This document shows positions 45,715 to 55,371 of a stretch of DNA of 64,000 bases, piece after piece. The notes beneath the pieces were generated by a model. That model searched no databases. It worked only from the letters and a program-made list of their open reading frames with translations, and was not told where the DNA came from. The stretch is taken from the NCBI GenBank assembly GCA_938008415.1, contig CALLKI010000039.1, positions 62,001 through 126,000 of the forward strand, written 5' to 3'. The position numbers were made by a program, and so were the translations under genes. Source of the stretch: an uncultured Luteimonas sp. (GTDB taxonomy: Bacteria; Pseudomonadota; Gammaproteobacteria; Xanthomonadales; Xanthomonadaceae). Numbering within the stretch: position 1 is the stretch's first letter; the number at the start of each line of letters is the position of its first letter.

Positions 45715-46655
45715 TCACGCTCGACCTCGTCTACTGGCTCGCCGGCGCCTACCTGCTCGCGGTCGCGGCGCTCGGCCTGCGCGACCGCGCCAACCCGCGG
45801 CGCCTGACGACGGCCCTGTTCTGGGCCCTGCTCGGGCTGATGTTCCTTGCCGCCGACCGCCTGCCCGCGCCTGCGGTCGGCGCGTTGGTGGTCGCGCTGG
45901 CCGGCTTCGGCGGGCTGGGCCGCGGGCGCTACGATGAAACCACGCCGCAGGAACGCGAGGCCGAGGCCCGCCGGCTGGGCAACCGCCTGTTCTGGCCGGC
46001 GCTGCTGATCCCGGCGGTGTGCGTGCTGCTGGCGGTGGTGCTCAAGGACCTGCGGATCGGCGGACACTTCCTGCTCGGCCGCGAACACACCACCCTGGTC
46101 GCGCTCGGCATCGCCTGCGTGGTCGCCGCCGTCGCCGCCTGCGCGCTCACCCGGCAGTCGCCGCTGGCCGCGGCGGAGCAGTCGCGGCGTCTGATCGACG
46201 CGGTCGGCTGGGCGGCCCTGCTGCCGCTGCTGCTGGCGACCCTGGGCGGCGTGTTCGCCGCGGCGGGCGTGGGCGACCTGGTCGCCGGTCTGGTCCGCGC
46301 CGCGATCCCGGTGGACCACCGGCTGGTGGCGGTGGCCGCCTACGCCATCGGCATGGCGCTGTTCACCATGGTCATGGGCAACGCCTTCGCCGCGTTCCCG
46401 GTGATCACCGGCGGCATCGGCCTGCCGCTGCTGGTCGGGCAGCACGGCGCCGACCCCGCGCCGCTGGCCGCGATCGGCATGCTCAGCGGCTACTGCGGCA
46501 CCCTGCTCACGCCGATGGCCGCGAACTTCAACCTGGTGCCGGCCGCGCTGCTGGAGCTGGAGGACCCGAACGCGGTGATCCGCGAGCAGGTCGGCACCGC
46601 GCTGCCGCTGCTGGCTTGCAACATCCTGCTGATGTATTTCATCGTGTTCCGATGA
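45711..46655 (+). CDS. DUF979 membrane protein
   Basis: This is an uncharacterised 314-residue inner-membrane protein with roughly nine to ten helices. The most conserved-looking part is near the C-terminus: MALFTMVMGNAFAAFPVITG, then MLSGYCGTLLTPMAANFN. The broken-helix style of small and polar residues is reminiscent of ion-coupled carboxylate carriers; that is my reading, not a demonstrated relationship. It is the partner of DUF969, with a four-base overlap, and overlaps pcp by four bases. Confidence 0.85.
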   Translation: MITLDLVYWLAGAYLLAVAALGLRDRANPRRLTTALFWALLGLMFLAADRLPAPAVGALVVALAGFGGLGRGRYDETTPQEREAEARRLGNRLFWPALLIPAVCVLLAVVLKDLRIGGHFLLGREHTTLVALGIACVVAAVAACALTRQSPLAAAEQSRRLIDAVGWAALLPLLLATLGGVFAAAGVGDLVAGLVRAAIPVDHRLVAVAAYAIGMALFTMVMGNAFAAFPVITGGIGLPLLVGQHGADPAPLAAIGMLSGYCGTLLTPMAANFNLVPAALLELEDPNAVIREQVGTALPLLACNILLMYFIVFR

Positions 46656-47290
46656 ACGCTTCGCGACGGCGCCCGCGTCCCGTCCTGCTCACCGGCTTCG
46701 GCCCGTTCGCGGACGCGGCTTCCAATCCCAGCATCGAGGCGGCGCGCGCGCTGGACGGCGCGGTCATCGCCGGCCACCAGGTCGTGGTGCGCGAGCTGCC
46801 GGTGGAGTTCGGCGTCGCGCGCGAAGCGCTGCGCCGCGCCCTGCGCGAGCTGCGCCCTGCCCTGGTGCTGTGCACCGGGCTGGCCGCCAGCCGCGACGCG
46901 GTGTCGCTGGAACGGGTGGCGATCAACCTCGACGACGCGCGCATCCCCGACAACGCCGGCCGGCAGCCGGTGGACGTGCCGGTGGTGCGCGGCGGGCCGG
47001 CCGCCTACTTCTCGACCCTGCCGCTCAAGGCCATGCTCGCCGCGCTGCGCGCGGCCGGCATCCCCGCCGAGGTCTCGCAGACCGCGGGCACCTTCGTCTG
47101 CAACCACGTGTTCTACGCACTGATGCACCGGCTGCGCCGCAACCGCGGCGTGCGCGCGGGCTTCGTCCACCTGCCGCCGCTGTCGGGGGAGTTCACCCTG
47201 CCGGTGCTGGAACGCGCACTGCGGATCTGCATCGAAACCGCGCTGTCCACCGCCTGCGACGCGCGGATCGCCGCGGGCGCGGTGGACTGA
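46652..47290 (+). CDS. pcp: Pyroglutamyl-peptidase I
   Basis: Pcp removes an N-terminal pyroglutamate from peptides and releases 5-oxoproline. The 212 residues contain the cysteine-peptidase triad Glu87 (VSLERVAINLDD), Cys150 (QTAGTFVCNHVFY) and His173 (GFVHLP). There is no signal peptide, so it acts in the cytoplasm. It overlaps the DUF979 gene by four bases and ends the run. Its product is the substrate of PxpABC encoded just upstream. It converges with dcd with only 12 bp between the stops. Confidence 0.95.
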   Translation: MNASRRRPRPVLLTGFGPFADAASNPSIEAARALDGAVIAGHQVVVRELPVEFGVAREALRRALRELRPALVLCTGLAASRDAVSLERVAINLDDARIPDNAGRQPVDVPVVRGGPAAYFSTLPLKAMLAALRAAGIPAEVSQTAGTFVCNHVFYALMHRLRRNRGVRAGFVHLPPLSGEFTLPVLERALRICIETALSTACDARIAAGAVD

Positions 47291-47302
47291 TCCGCCGCCG
47301 GC

Positions 47303-47875
47303 TCAGGCCTTGGGCAGCGTGACCCCGGTCTGGCCCTGGTACTTGCCGCCGCGGTCCCTGTACGAGACCTCGCACACGTCATCCGGGTCGGACTGGAAAA
47401 ACAGCATCTGCGCCACGCCCTCGTTGGCGTAGATGCGCGCCGGCAGCGGCGTGGTGTTGGAGAACTCGAGGGTGACGTGCCCTTCCCACTCCGGCTCCAG
47501 AGGCGTCACGTTGACGATGATCCCGCAGCGGGCGTAGGTGCTCTTGCCCAGGCACACCACCAGCACGTCGCGCGGGATGCGGAAGTACTCGACCGTGCGC
47601 GCCAGCGCGAAGCTGTTGGGCGGGATGATGCACACGTCGCCTTCCACGTCCACGAAGCTCTTCGGGTCGAAGTTCTTCGGGTCGACGATCGTGGAGTTGA
47701 TGTTGGTGAAGACCTTGAACTCGCGCGCGCAGCGCACGTCGTAGCCGTAGCTGGACGTGCCGTAGCTGACGATGCGCCGCCCGTCGACCTCCTTCACCTG
47801 CCCCGGCTCGAACGGATCGATCATGCCGTGCTTCTCGGCCATGTGCCGGATCCAGCGGTCGCTCTTGATGCTCAT
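47303..47875 (-). CDS. dcd: dCTP deaminase
   Basis: Dcd deaminates dCTP to dUTP on the way to thymidylate. The 190 residues include the trimer core with CLGKSTYARCGIIVNVTPLEP and EGHVTLEFSNTTPLPARIYANEGVAQMLFF, which holds the catalytic Glu. I chose MSIKSDRWIRHMAEKHGMI at 47875 because it is the family N-terminus; the upstream frame is Arg/Pro-rich and unconserved. It lies 84 bp after mrp on the same strand. Confidence 0.96.
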   Translation of the reverse strand: MSIKSDRWIRHMAEKHGMIDPFEPGQVKEVDGRRIVSYGTSSYGYDVRCAREFKVFTNINSTIVDPKNFDPKSFVDVEGDVCIIPPNSFALARTVEYFRIPRDVLVVCLGKSTYARCGIIVNVTPLEPEWEGHVTLEFSNTTPLPARIYANEGVAQMLFFQSDPDDVCEVSYRDRGGKYQGQTGVTLPKA

Positions 47876-47959
47876 GCGCTCGTTCACCTGCGGCCGTCCC
47901 GGCCGGAAGGCGGCATTGTACGGGCCCTGCCCCGGCCGGGCGACCCGCACCGGACGGGC

Positions 47960-48808
47960 CTAGGCCAGCGAGGAGGGGATCCGCACCGGCGCGCGCGGGC
48001 GCCTCGACAGCTCCTGCTGCAACCGGCGCGCGGTCTCCCGGAAGGCCCCGGCCGCGACCGAATCCGGCCGGGCGGCCACCACCGGGACGCCGGCGTCGCC
48101 CTGCTCGCGGATCCCGATCTCCAGCGGCAGCGACCCCAGCAGCGGCACTCCGTACTGCTCGGCCATCCGCCTGCCGCCGCCCTCGCCGAACAGGTGCTCG
48201 ACATGGCCGCAGTTCGGGCAGGCGTGGACGGCCATGTTCTCGACGATGCCCAGCACCGCCACCCCGACCTTCTCGAACATCCGCAGTGCCTTGCGTGCAT
48301 CGAGCGTGGCCACGTCCTGCGGCGTGGTCACCACCACCGCCCCGGCCACCGGGATCTTCTGCGCCATCGTCAGCTGGATGTCGCCGGTGCCGGGCGGCAG
48401 GTCCACCACCAGGTAGTCCAGGCCTTCTTCGCCACCCCACAGCGTGTCGTTGAGCAGCTGCATCAACGCCGAGGTCGCCATCGGCCCGCGCCAGATCATC
48501 GGCGTGTCCTGCTCCACCAGCAGCCCGATCGACATCGCCTCCACGCCGTGCGCCCGCATCGGCTCGATGGCCCTGCCGTCCGGGCTGTCGGGCCGGCCGG
48601 ACAGCCCGAGCATCGCCGGGACGCTGGGGCCGTACACGTCGGCGTCGAGCACGCCCACGCGCGCGCCCTCCCCGGCAAGCGCCAGCGCCAGGTTCACCGC
48701 GGTGGTGGACTTGCCCACGCCGCCCTTGCCCGACCCCACGGCGATGATGTTGCGGATGCGGGGATGCGGGGACAGGTTCTGCTGGACGGCGTGTGCAGGG
48801 ACGCGCAT
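47960..48808 (-). CDS. apbC: Iron-sulfur cluster carrier protein ApbC/Mrp
   Basis: This Mrp/NBP35-type P-loop ATPase binds and delivers 4Fe-4S clusters. The deviant Walker A is GSGKGGVGKST (25-35), Walker B is VVDLPPGTGD, and the cluster-binding pair is Cys197 and Cys200 (ACPNC). At 282 residues it lacks the N-terminal MIP18/DUF59 domain of longer Mrp proteins. The ATG at 48808 is preferred over the upstream GTG at 48847. A -10-like TAAACT lies at 48840-48835. In E. coli it is the divergent neighbour of metG; here 9.4 kb separates the two. Confidence 0.93.
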   Translation of the reverse strand: MRVPAHAVQQNLSPHPRIRNIIAVGSGKGGVGKSTTAVNLALALAGEGARVGVLDADVYGPSVPAMLGLSGRPDSPDGRAIEPMRAHGVEAMSIGLLVEQDTPMIWRGPMATSALMQLLNDTLWGGEEGLDYLVVDLPPGTGDIQLTMAQKIPVAGAVVVTTPQDVATLDARKALRMFEKVGVAVLGIVENMAVHACPNCGHVEHLFGEGGGRRMAEQYGVPLLGSLPLEIGIREQGDAGVPVVAARPDSVAAGAFRETARRLQQELSRRPRAPVRIPSSLA

Positions 48809-49214
48809 GGTCTGGCTTTCGATGGCGGGCCGCCAGTTTACCCCCACCCGGCCCGGGGTGCCGGTCCGGCGGACAACGGCTGCCGTGGCTCCCGCCTGCG
48901 CCGGCCAGGCACGCCGGCATGCATCGCCATCCGCGAACCACCACGATCAGGGAAACGGAAGACGGACGCTTGATTGCAATCGCCTGAACACATCGTTGCA
49001 TTTTCCGGCTCTTTCAGCTTCATGGAACAGATCCAGACGTCGAGCGCAAGTGGCGAAGGAGCCCGGACAGGTCACGGGCATCCGCTGTCAACCGCGTGAT
49101 AACTTCAGATGGCATCCGTTGGCCTCCCGCGTGGAGGCTTTCGTTTGCAACGCAGAACGCCCGCTGCGCCAGACAACCAACCGGGCGATGGCCGTTTCCA
49201 TTGGAATCCAACTC
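48809..49214. other. 406-bp divergent region between apbC and the first TonB receptor
   Basis: No gene is supported here. The segment should hold the apbC promoter (TAAACT at 48840-48835, minus strand) and that of the receptor gene. ATTGCAAT, an 8-bp palindrome near 48974, is followed by TTGCA about 20 bases on and could be an operator. GATAAC near 49097 is a weak -10 candidate. No riboswitch or TPP/cobalamin-type fold is recognisable by eye. Confidence 0.45.
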
Positions 49215-52061
49215 ATGAATTTCCTCTCTCCCCGCTACAAGCCGAGCCTGCTGAGTCGTGCAGTGCTCGGTGCCCTTCTCGTCTCCGCGTCCACCGCGGT
49301 CCTCGCGCAGAATGCCGGGGATGAATCCCCGGCCCAGCCGAAAGAACTCGACAAGGTCGTCGTCACCGGCTCGCTGATCCCGCAGAGCCAGATCGAGACC
49401 TCGACGCCGGTGACGGTGATCTCGGCCGAAGACATCCAGATGCGCGGCTTCCAGAGCGTCGCCGACATCCTGCAGCAGTCCAGCTTCGCGACGGGCGGCG
49501 TCCAGGGTGGCCAGACCAGCGCCTCGTTCACGCAGGGCGCCGAGGCTGCGAGCATGTTCGGCCTCGACCCGGGCTACACCAAGTACCTGATCAACGGCCG
49601 CCCGATGGCGAACTATCCGGCCCTGTACAACGGCTCGGACGTGTTCAACAACATCAGCGGCATCCCGGTCGCCCTGGTCGAGCGGATCGAGATCCTGCCC
49701 GGCGGCCAGTCCTCGCTGTACGGCTCCGACGCCATCGCCGGCGTGGTCAACATCATCCTCAAGAAGAACGTCGATGCGGGCGAGCTCGCGGTCCGCGGCG
49801 GCTTCTTCACCGAAGGCGGCGGCGACAGCATCCGGCTGACCTACGCCAACAGTTTCTCGGGCATGGACGGCCGCCTGAACTCTCTGGTCGGCATCCAGCT
49901 CGATGACCGCTCGCCGATCTGGGGCTATCAGCGCGACCTGTCACGCACCTACAACTTCGCCGGGTACAACACGCCGGTCCCGAGCCGGGACTTCCTCGTT
50001 TACGAGTACTTCACCAGCTCGTACTTCTTCATGGACCCGAACAACTGCGCCAACACCACCGGCCAGTTCAACGGCTCGACCCAGCAGTACACCCGCCCCG
50101 GCTACGGCACCTATTGCGGCTCGTTCCTCTCGCCGGGCTACCGCACGATCCGCAACGGCAAGGAGTCCGGCCAGATCTACTCCTACACCACCTTCGACCT
50201 CAACGACAGCACGCAGCTGTACGCGGAGGTGATGGGTCTGGTCGAGAACGTCAAGTACGCGACCGGCTCGAGCTACACCTGGTGGGGCACGGGCACGACG
50301 TGGGGTGGCTACTACGACCCGAACCTCGACGAGATCGTGAACCTGCAGCGCGCCTTCTCCCCCGAGGACATCGGCGGCCGCGGCTACCACGACATCATGA
50401 ACACGGACAAGAACCGTGCACTGACGGTGACCTTCGGCGTCAACGGCCAGATCGGCGAGTGGGACTACAACGCCTACCTGTCGCGCGCCGAGTACCGCCT
50501 GACCGAGCGCAACTGGGTCCGTTTCCGCGAGGCGATCGACAACTACTTCCTCGAGAAGGTGCTCGGGCCGCAGCAGGGCCGGGATCCGTACTACGACTAC
50601 TTCCCGGTGTTCACGCCAAACTACGACGCGTTCTACCGCCCGATCGACCCGACCGACTTCGCCCGCTTCACCGGTTTCGTGAACAACAAGTCGCGCACCT
50701 GGGACAACCTGCTCCACTTCCAGCTGACCAACACCGCGCTGTTCTCCCTGCCGGGCGGCGACGCCGGCTTCGCGGTGGTGGCCGAGGCCGGCAACGAAGG
50801 CTGGGACTACAGCCCCGACGCGCGCATGATCGAGGACCCGGACACCCTGCTGTCCGAGATCTGGGGCCAGACCTCGGTCAGTGGCGCCGGCCACCGCAGC
50901 CGCTACGCGCTGACCTCGGAACTGCGCCTGCCGGTGCTCAACACGCTGACCATCTCGGCCTCCGCGCGCTACGACGCCTTCGACGTCGCCGGGGAAAAGG
51001 TCGACAAGCCGACCTGGAGCCTGGGCTTCGAGTACCGTCCGGTCGAGAGCCTGCTGCTGCGCGGCAAGATCGGCACCGCGTTCCGCGCACCCTCGCTGGC
51101 CGACACCTTCCAAGGCCTGAGCGGCTACTACAGCTACGTGGCCGACTACTTCCGCTGCAGCGAGGAAGGCTACGATCCGAGCGACCTCGAAGGCTGCGCC
51201 TATGACGACGAGCAGTTCTTCGGCCAGTCCTCGGGCAACCGTGACCTGGAGCCGATCGAGGCCGACGTGTGGAACGCTGGCGTGGTGTGGTCGCCGACCG
51301 CGAAGCTCTCCTTCGCCCTCGACTACTACAGCTGGAAGATCCAGAACGAGGTGGACTCGATCAGCGCCGACGACCTGATGCGCAGCGAGTACTACTGCCG
51401 CACCGGCGCGGCCGGCATGCCCATCACCAGCTGCGAGAACGTGCTGGCCTGGGTGCGCCGTGACGCCGGCGGCACGCTGGTCTCGTTGTACACGCCGAAG
51501 GTCAACATCGCCCGCCAGGAACTCGAGCTGATCACCGCGAGCATGAACTACCAGCTCGACATCGGCCGTTTCGGCAGCTTGGAGTTCGCGGCCAACTACA
51601 CCAACAAGTTCCGCCACCTCCTGCAGGCGACGCCGGAAGCCGAGGCCGCCGACCTGCTGAAGAGCCCGTACTGGATGTGGTACTACGACTCCTACGCCAA
51701 GACCCGCCTCGATGCATCGCTGGCCTGGGCGAAGGGCAACTGGACCACGACCCTGTACGCGAACCGGATCGGCTCCACGCCGAACTACCTGGCGTACGCG
51801 ACCGACAGCTACGACTACGAGCACTCGAGCGGGCAGAAGGCCGGCAAGTGGGCGCCGTACATCACGTACAACGCGAGCGTGAACTGGCGCGCCACCGACG
51901 ACCTGACCTTCTCGGTGATGGTGAACAACCTCACCAACAAGACGCCCAAGGAGCACGCCCAGAACTTCCCCGGCACCACCAGCACGCCGTGGAACAACTA
52001 CTACTACGACATCCTGGGCCGCGCGATCTACCTGGAAGCCAGGTACAACTTCGGCAACTGA
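49215..52061 (+). CDS. TonB-dependent outer-membrane receptor 1
   Basis: This is a large outer-membrane importer powered by TonB. In its 948 residues a signal peptide ends at about Ala31 (STAVLA). A TonB-box-like ELDKVVVTGS (44-53) precedes the plug, which shows TSTPVTVISAEDIQMRGFQS, then YLINGRP and the plug end VERIEILPGGQSSLYGSDAIAGVVNI. The remaining 750 residues form the 22-strand barrel with aromatic-rich strands. The last residues are LEARYNFGN rather than a terminal aromatic. Long extracellular loops suggest a bulky ligand. The ATG at 49215 fits the signal peptide. The ligand cannot be told; siderophore genes are absent nearby. Confidence 0.93.
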   Translation: MNFLSPRYKPSLLSRAVLGALLVSASTAVLAQNAGDESPAQPKELDKVVVTGSLIPQSQIETSTPVTVISAEDIQMRGFQSVADILQQSSFATGGVQGGQTSASFTQGAEAASMFGLDPGYTKYLINGRPMANYPALYNGSDVFNNISGIPVALVERIEILPGGQSSLYGSDAIAGVVNIILKKNVDAGELAVRGGFFTEGGGDSIRLTYANSFSGMDGRLNSLVGIQLDDRSPIWGYQRDLSRTYNFAGYNTPVPSRDFLVYEYFTSSYFFMDPNNCANTTGQFNGSTQQYTRPGYGTYCGSFLSPGYRTIRNGKESGQIYSYTTFDLNDSTQLYAEVMGLVENVKYATGSSYTWWGTGTTWGGYYDPNLDEIVNLQRAFSPEDIGGRGYHDIMNTDKNRALTVTFGVNGQIGEWDYNAYLSRAEYRLTERNWVRFREAIDNYFLEKVLGPQQGRDPYYDYFPVFTPNYDAFYRPIDPTDFARFTGFVNNKSRTWDNLLHFQLTNTALFSLPGGDAGFAVVAEAGNEGWDYSPDARMIEDPDTLLSEIWGQTSVSGAGHRSRYALTSELRLPVLNTLTISASARYDAFDVAGEKVDKPTWSLGFEYRPVESLLLRGKIGTAFRAPSLADTFQGLSGYYSYVADYFRCSEEGYDPSDLEGCAYDDEQFFGQSSGNRDLEPIEADVWNAGVVWSPTAKLSFALDYYSWKIQNEVDSISADDLMRSEYYCRTGAAGMPITSCENVLAWVRRDAGGTLVSLYTPKVNIARQELELITASMNYQLDIGRFGSLEFAANYTNKFRHLLQATPEAEAADLLKSPYWMWYYDSYAKTRLDASLAWAKGNWTTTLYANRIGSTPNYLAYATDSYDYEHSSGQKAGKWAPYITYNASVNWRATDDLTFSVMVNNLTNKTPKEHAQNFPGTTSTPWNNYYYDILGRAIYLEARYNFGN

Positions 52062-52083
52062 CCGGCCTCGTCAGGCCAGACTG

Positions 52084-52116
52084 GAAGCCCGGCCCCGTGC
52101 CGGGCTTCTTTTTTTC
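52084..52116 (+). terminator. Rho-independent terminator of receptor 1
   Basis: Stem GAAGCCCGG/CCGGGCTTC (52084-52108) with a seven-base loop is followed by a seven-T run. It starts 22 bases after the receptor stop. Confidence 0.88.
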
Positions 52117-52437
52117 CGCCTGCCTGCCCTGCACCCGCATCTGCGCGCTGGACTTGCCATCCGGGCCGCCGGGCGGTGCCCGACGGCCAGCGCATGGAAT
52201 AACCCATTGTTTCTCAAATCTTTTTTCAAAAAGCTCCGCACTGTTCCGGCCGGGGACACCCCCGTTCCACATGGAAGGCAATGAGGCTTGCGAAAAGATT
52301 AAGTTCGTGTTAATTACGGCCCGTGGGCTTGGGGGTAGCTAAGCCAGAGATTGGAGTTTTCCATCCGCGCCAATCATCCGAGCACACCGAAACCACCATC
52401 CACCCATGTTTTGTTTACCCAGGGGGGGTTCAACAGA
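52117..52437. other. Region upstream of receptor 2, with AT-rich blocks
   Basis: No gene is supported. Two blocks stand out against the GC-rich background: about 52197-52235 (runs of T and A around TTTTTTCAAAAAG) and 52286-52316 (TTGCGAAAAGATTAAG then TTAATTA). The second offers TTGCGA as a -35 and GTTAAT or TTAATT as poor -10 boxes. A seven-G run (52422-52428) precedes the receptor ATG and can serve as its ribosome site. Confidence 0.45.
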
Positions 52438-55317
52438 ATGGCTATCAATCGTCAGCTGAAGCGGAGCCAATTGAGCCGCGCGTTGCTGGTCTCGTTCCTG
52501 ATGCTGTCCTCGGGCACCCTGTTCGCCCAGGACGGCCAGTCCTCCGGTGACCAGGACGCCGGGGATGAGGAGGTCTCCGCATCTGCCGGCACCTCCGGCC
52601 CGGCAACCACCTTGGACAAGGTCCAGGTGGTGGGCTCGCGCATCAAGCGCGCCCAGATCGAGAGTTCGACTCCGGTAACGATCATCTCCCGTGCCGAACT
52701 CGACCGCGAAGGTCACGTCTCGGTCTCCGACATGCTGCAGACCCTGACCCAGGGCACGACTGGCAGCTTCACCGGTGACCTGGCCGTGTCGGGCTTTACC
52801 CCGAATGCCCAGGTGGTGAACCTCCGTGCGCTGGGCCCCGGCTACACGTTGACCCTGGTCAATGGCCGGCGCCCACCCATGTACCCGCAGCCCTACAACC
52901 GTGACAACAACATCACCAACGTCCGGGCGATCCCGACGGCCATTGTCGACCGCACCGAGGTGCTGACCGGTGGTGCTTCGGCCATCTATGGCTCCGACGC
53001 CGTGGCGGGCGTGGTCAACATCGTGACCCGCAAGAATTTTGATGGAAACACGCTCCGTGGCACCGTCGGCACCACGGCAGAAGGCGGCGGCGACTACTTC
53101 AACCTGGAGCTGAGTGGCGGCCGCACCGGTGACCGCTGGAGCTGGCTGTATGCCCTTTCCACCTCCCATGTCGAACCGATCTTCGCCAGTCAGCGCGAAA
53201 TGACCGCCGACATGCGGAACAACCCATACGGCCTCACGGTCAACCCCGCGCTGTCGATCGTGGCGATCGACGGCCTCGGATGGGCCGCCGGCACGGCCGG
53301 TCACAACGCCGTGTATGACCCGGGCATCTGCGAGGCCCTCGGGTTCACCACGGTTACCACCGCTTCCCGCGGCAGGTACTGCGGTTCGTTCGACCAGGTT
53401 GCCTCCCGCTCGCTGCAGAACAGTCGCGAGGAGTACTCGGCGTACACCTACGGAACCTTCGACGTCACTGACAACACCCAGCTGTTCGCCAGCCTGATGG
53501 TGTACAAGCAGGACGCGAAGTCGAGCAGCGGCACCGAGTTCTGGGGTACCAGCGGTGACCGGTTCACCACCGATCCGACCGGTGCCACCACGACCTACTT
53601 CTACGAACCGAACATCGGCACCCTGCTCCAGCTGCAGCGCATCTTCCAGCCGCGGGAGCTGGGTGGCAACGAAGCTGCTGCCACGCTGTACACCGAGAAG
53701 ACCTGGTATGCCGAATTCGGTGCCCAGGGCAGTTTGGGCCGGTTCGACTGGGAAGCCAGCATCAACTACGGCGAGTACGACTACAAGGCCGATCGCCCGC
53801 GCCTGCTGGCCAAGGCCGTCCATGACTACTTCCTGGGACCGCTGCAGGGCTACCTCTCGGGCTACCCGATCTTCGAGCTGAACCTCGACACGTGGAACGC
53901 CCCGTTGACGCCGGAGATCTACCGGAGCTTCTCCACCCGCGTCGTCAACGAGTCCAAGACGTCGTCCGGGACGATCAACTTCAACATCACGGGCGACCTG
54001 TTCAATCTGCCGGCCGGCCCGGTCAGCTTCGCCGGCGTCCTCGAAGCCAACCGGCAGACGCTCGACCTGCGCAGCGACTGGCGCTTGAACCAGCTGCTGC
54101 CGCCAAGCGAGAACACCATCTACAACCTGACCAGCTCGGGCAACACCAGCGGCGAGCGCGACCTGTACTCGGCCGGTGTCGAGTTCCGCATCCCGGTGTT
54201 CAGCATGCTGACCACCACGCTTGCAGCCCGCTATGACAAGTACGACGACATCTCGAACGTCGACGACGCCGTCACCTGGAACGCCGGCTTCGAGTTCCGT
54301 CCGTTCAGCAATCTGCTGATTCGCGGCAACTACGCCACCAGTTTCCGGGCGCCCGACCTGCAGCTCGTCTATGCCGAAGGCTCGGCAGCCTACAGCTCCA
54401 TCTTCGACGAATACGCCTGCCGCTCCGGCGAGGGCCTTGGCCAGACCACGGGTCCGCGCTCGGTCAGCGAGTGCGGCGCCTCCAGCGACCCCACCCGTTA
54501 CCAGACGCAGTCCCGCGTTGCGGGCAACCCCCTGCTGAAGGAAGAGGAAGGCGAGTCCTGGAGCGTCGGCTTCGTGTGGGACATCATCGACGGCATGACC
54601 CTGACCGCCGACTACTACGAGATCGTCCTCGAGGACAAGTCCACGGTGCTTTCCGCGGCCTACATCCTGCAAAACGAGGCGAACTGCCGGTTGGGCGTCC
54701 ATCGCGATGGCCGTCCGTTCGAGCATGACATCAACTCGGCGTTCTGCCAGAGCATCCTGGGCATGGTCACCCGACGCAATGCGCCGGATACCGCTGCCCA
54801 CCTGCAGATCGAAAACATCAACACCTCGTTCATCAATGCGTCCTACCAGCGCGTGACGGGTGTCGACGCCAGCTTCGCTTACCGCTGGAACACGGACCGC
54901 TGGGGCAATTTCCGCGCGGCCCTCGGCTGGACGATCGAGCTGGCCGACGAGTACCAGCAGTTGCCCGAGAGCGAGCGCATCGACTATCGCGACCTGTGGG
55001 ACTACAACAGCCGCAGCCGCACGCGCATGTCGCTGACCTGGGACAAGGATGAGTGGTCGGCGACCGTGTTCGGCACCCGCTGGGGCAGCGTCGTGAACTG
55101 GGACGAGACCGACCGCCTGAAGCCGTTCTTCCTGTGGAACCTGGGCATCTCGCGCAACTTCGGCCCGTCCATGAAGGCGACGCTGCAGGTCAACAACGTG
55201 TTCGACAACAAGTACCGTCTTGACCCGACCTACACCAGCTACCCGTACTTCTACAACTACCACGGCGCCGACATTGCCGGCCGCCGCTTCTACGTCACCC
55301 TGCAGTACAAGTTCTGA
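52438..55317 (+). CDS. TonB-dependent outer-membrane receptor 2
   Basis: This second, diverged TonB-dependent importer has 959 residues. A signal peptide ends at Ala30 (SSGTLFA), then an acidic, Ser/Gly-rich spacer leads to LDKVQVVGSRIKR, a TonB-box-like segment. The plug shows SSTPVTIISRAELDREG, LTLVNGRRPPMYPQP and VDRTEVLTGGASAIYGSDAVAGVVNI. The barrel ends in VTLQYKF, a normal outer-membrane signature with C-terminal Phe. It shares the plan of receptor 1 but little barrel sequence. The ATG at 52438 is preceded by a G-run. A prolyl-oligopeptidase-family gene follows. Confidence 0.93.
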   Translation: MAINRQLKRSQLSRALLVSFLMLSSGTLFAQDGQSSGDQDAGDEEVSASAGTSGPATTLDKVQVVGSRIKRAQIESSTPVTIISRAELDREGHVSVSDMLQTLTQGTTGSFTGDLAVSGFTPNAQVVNLRALGPGYTLTLVNGRRPPMYPQPYNRDNNITNVRAIPTAIVDRTEVLTGGASAIYGSDAVAGVVNIVTRKNFDGNTLRGTVGTTAEGGGDYFNLELSGGRTGDRWSWLYALSTSHVEPIFASQREMTADMRNNPYGLTVNPALSIVAIDGLGWAAGTAGHNAVYDPGICEALGFTTVTTASRGRYCGSFDQVASRSLQNSREEYSAYTYGTFDVTDNTQLFASLMVYKQDAKSSSGTEFWGTSGDRFTTDPTGATTTYFYEPNIGTLLQLQRIFQPRELGGNEAAATLYTEKTWYAEFGAQGSLGRFDWEASINYGEYDYKADRPRLLAKAVHDYFLGPLQGYLSGYPIFELNLDTWNAPLTPEIYRSFSTRVVNESKTSSGTINFNITGDLFNLPAGPVSFAGVLEANRQTLDLRSDWRLNQLLPPSENTIYNLTSSGNTSGERDLYSAGVEFRIPVFSMLTTTLAARYDKYDDISNVDDAVTWNAGFEFRPFSNLLIRGNYATSFRAPDLQLVYAEGSAAYSSIFDEYACRSGEGLGQTTGPRSVSECGASSDPTRYQTQSRVAGNPLLKEEEGESWSVGFVWDIIDGMTLTADYYEIVLEDKSTVLSAAYILQNEANCRLGVHRDGRPFEHDINSAFCQSILGMVTRRNAPDTAAHLQIENINTSFINASYQRVTGVDASFAYRWNTDRWGNFRAALGWTIELADEYQQLPESERIDYRDLWDYNSRSRTRMSLTWDKDEWSATVFGTRWGSVVNWDETDRLKPFFLWNLGISRNFGPSMKATLQVNNVFDNKYRLDPTYTSYPYFYNYHGADIAGRRFYVTLQYKF

Positions 55318-55341
55318 TCGGTGGCGGTTTGCTGTCCCATG

Positions 55342-55371
55342 GAAGCCCGGCACTGCCGGGCTTCTTTTTTT
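55342..55371 (+). terminator. Rho-independent terminator of receptor 2
   Basis: Stem GAAGCCCGGC/GCCGGGCTTC with loop ACT is followed by seven T. It starts 24 bases after the receptor stop and closely resembles the terminators at 52084 and 57538. Confidence 0.9.
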
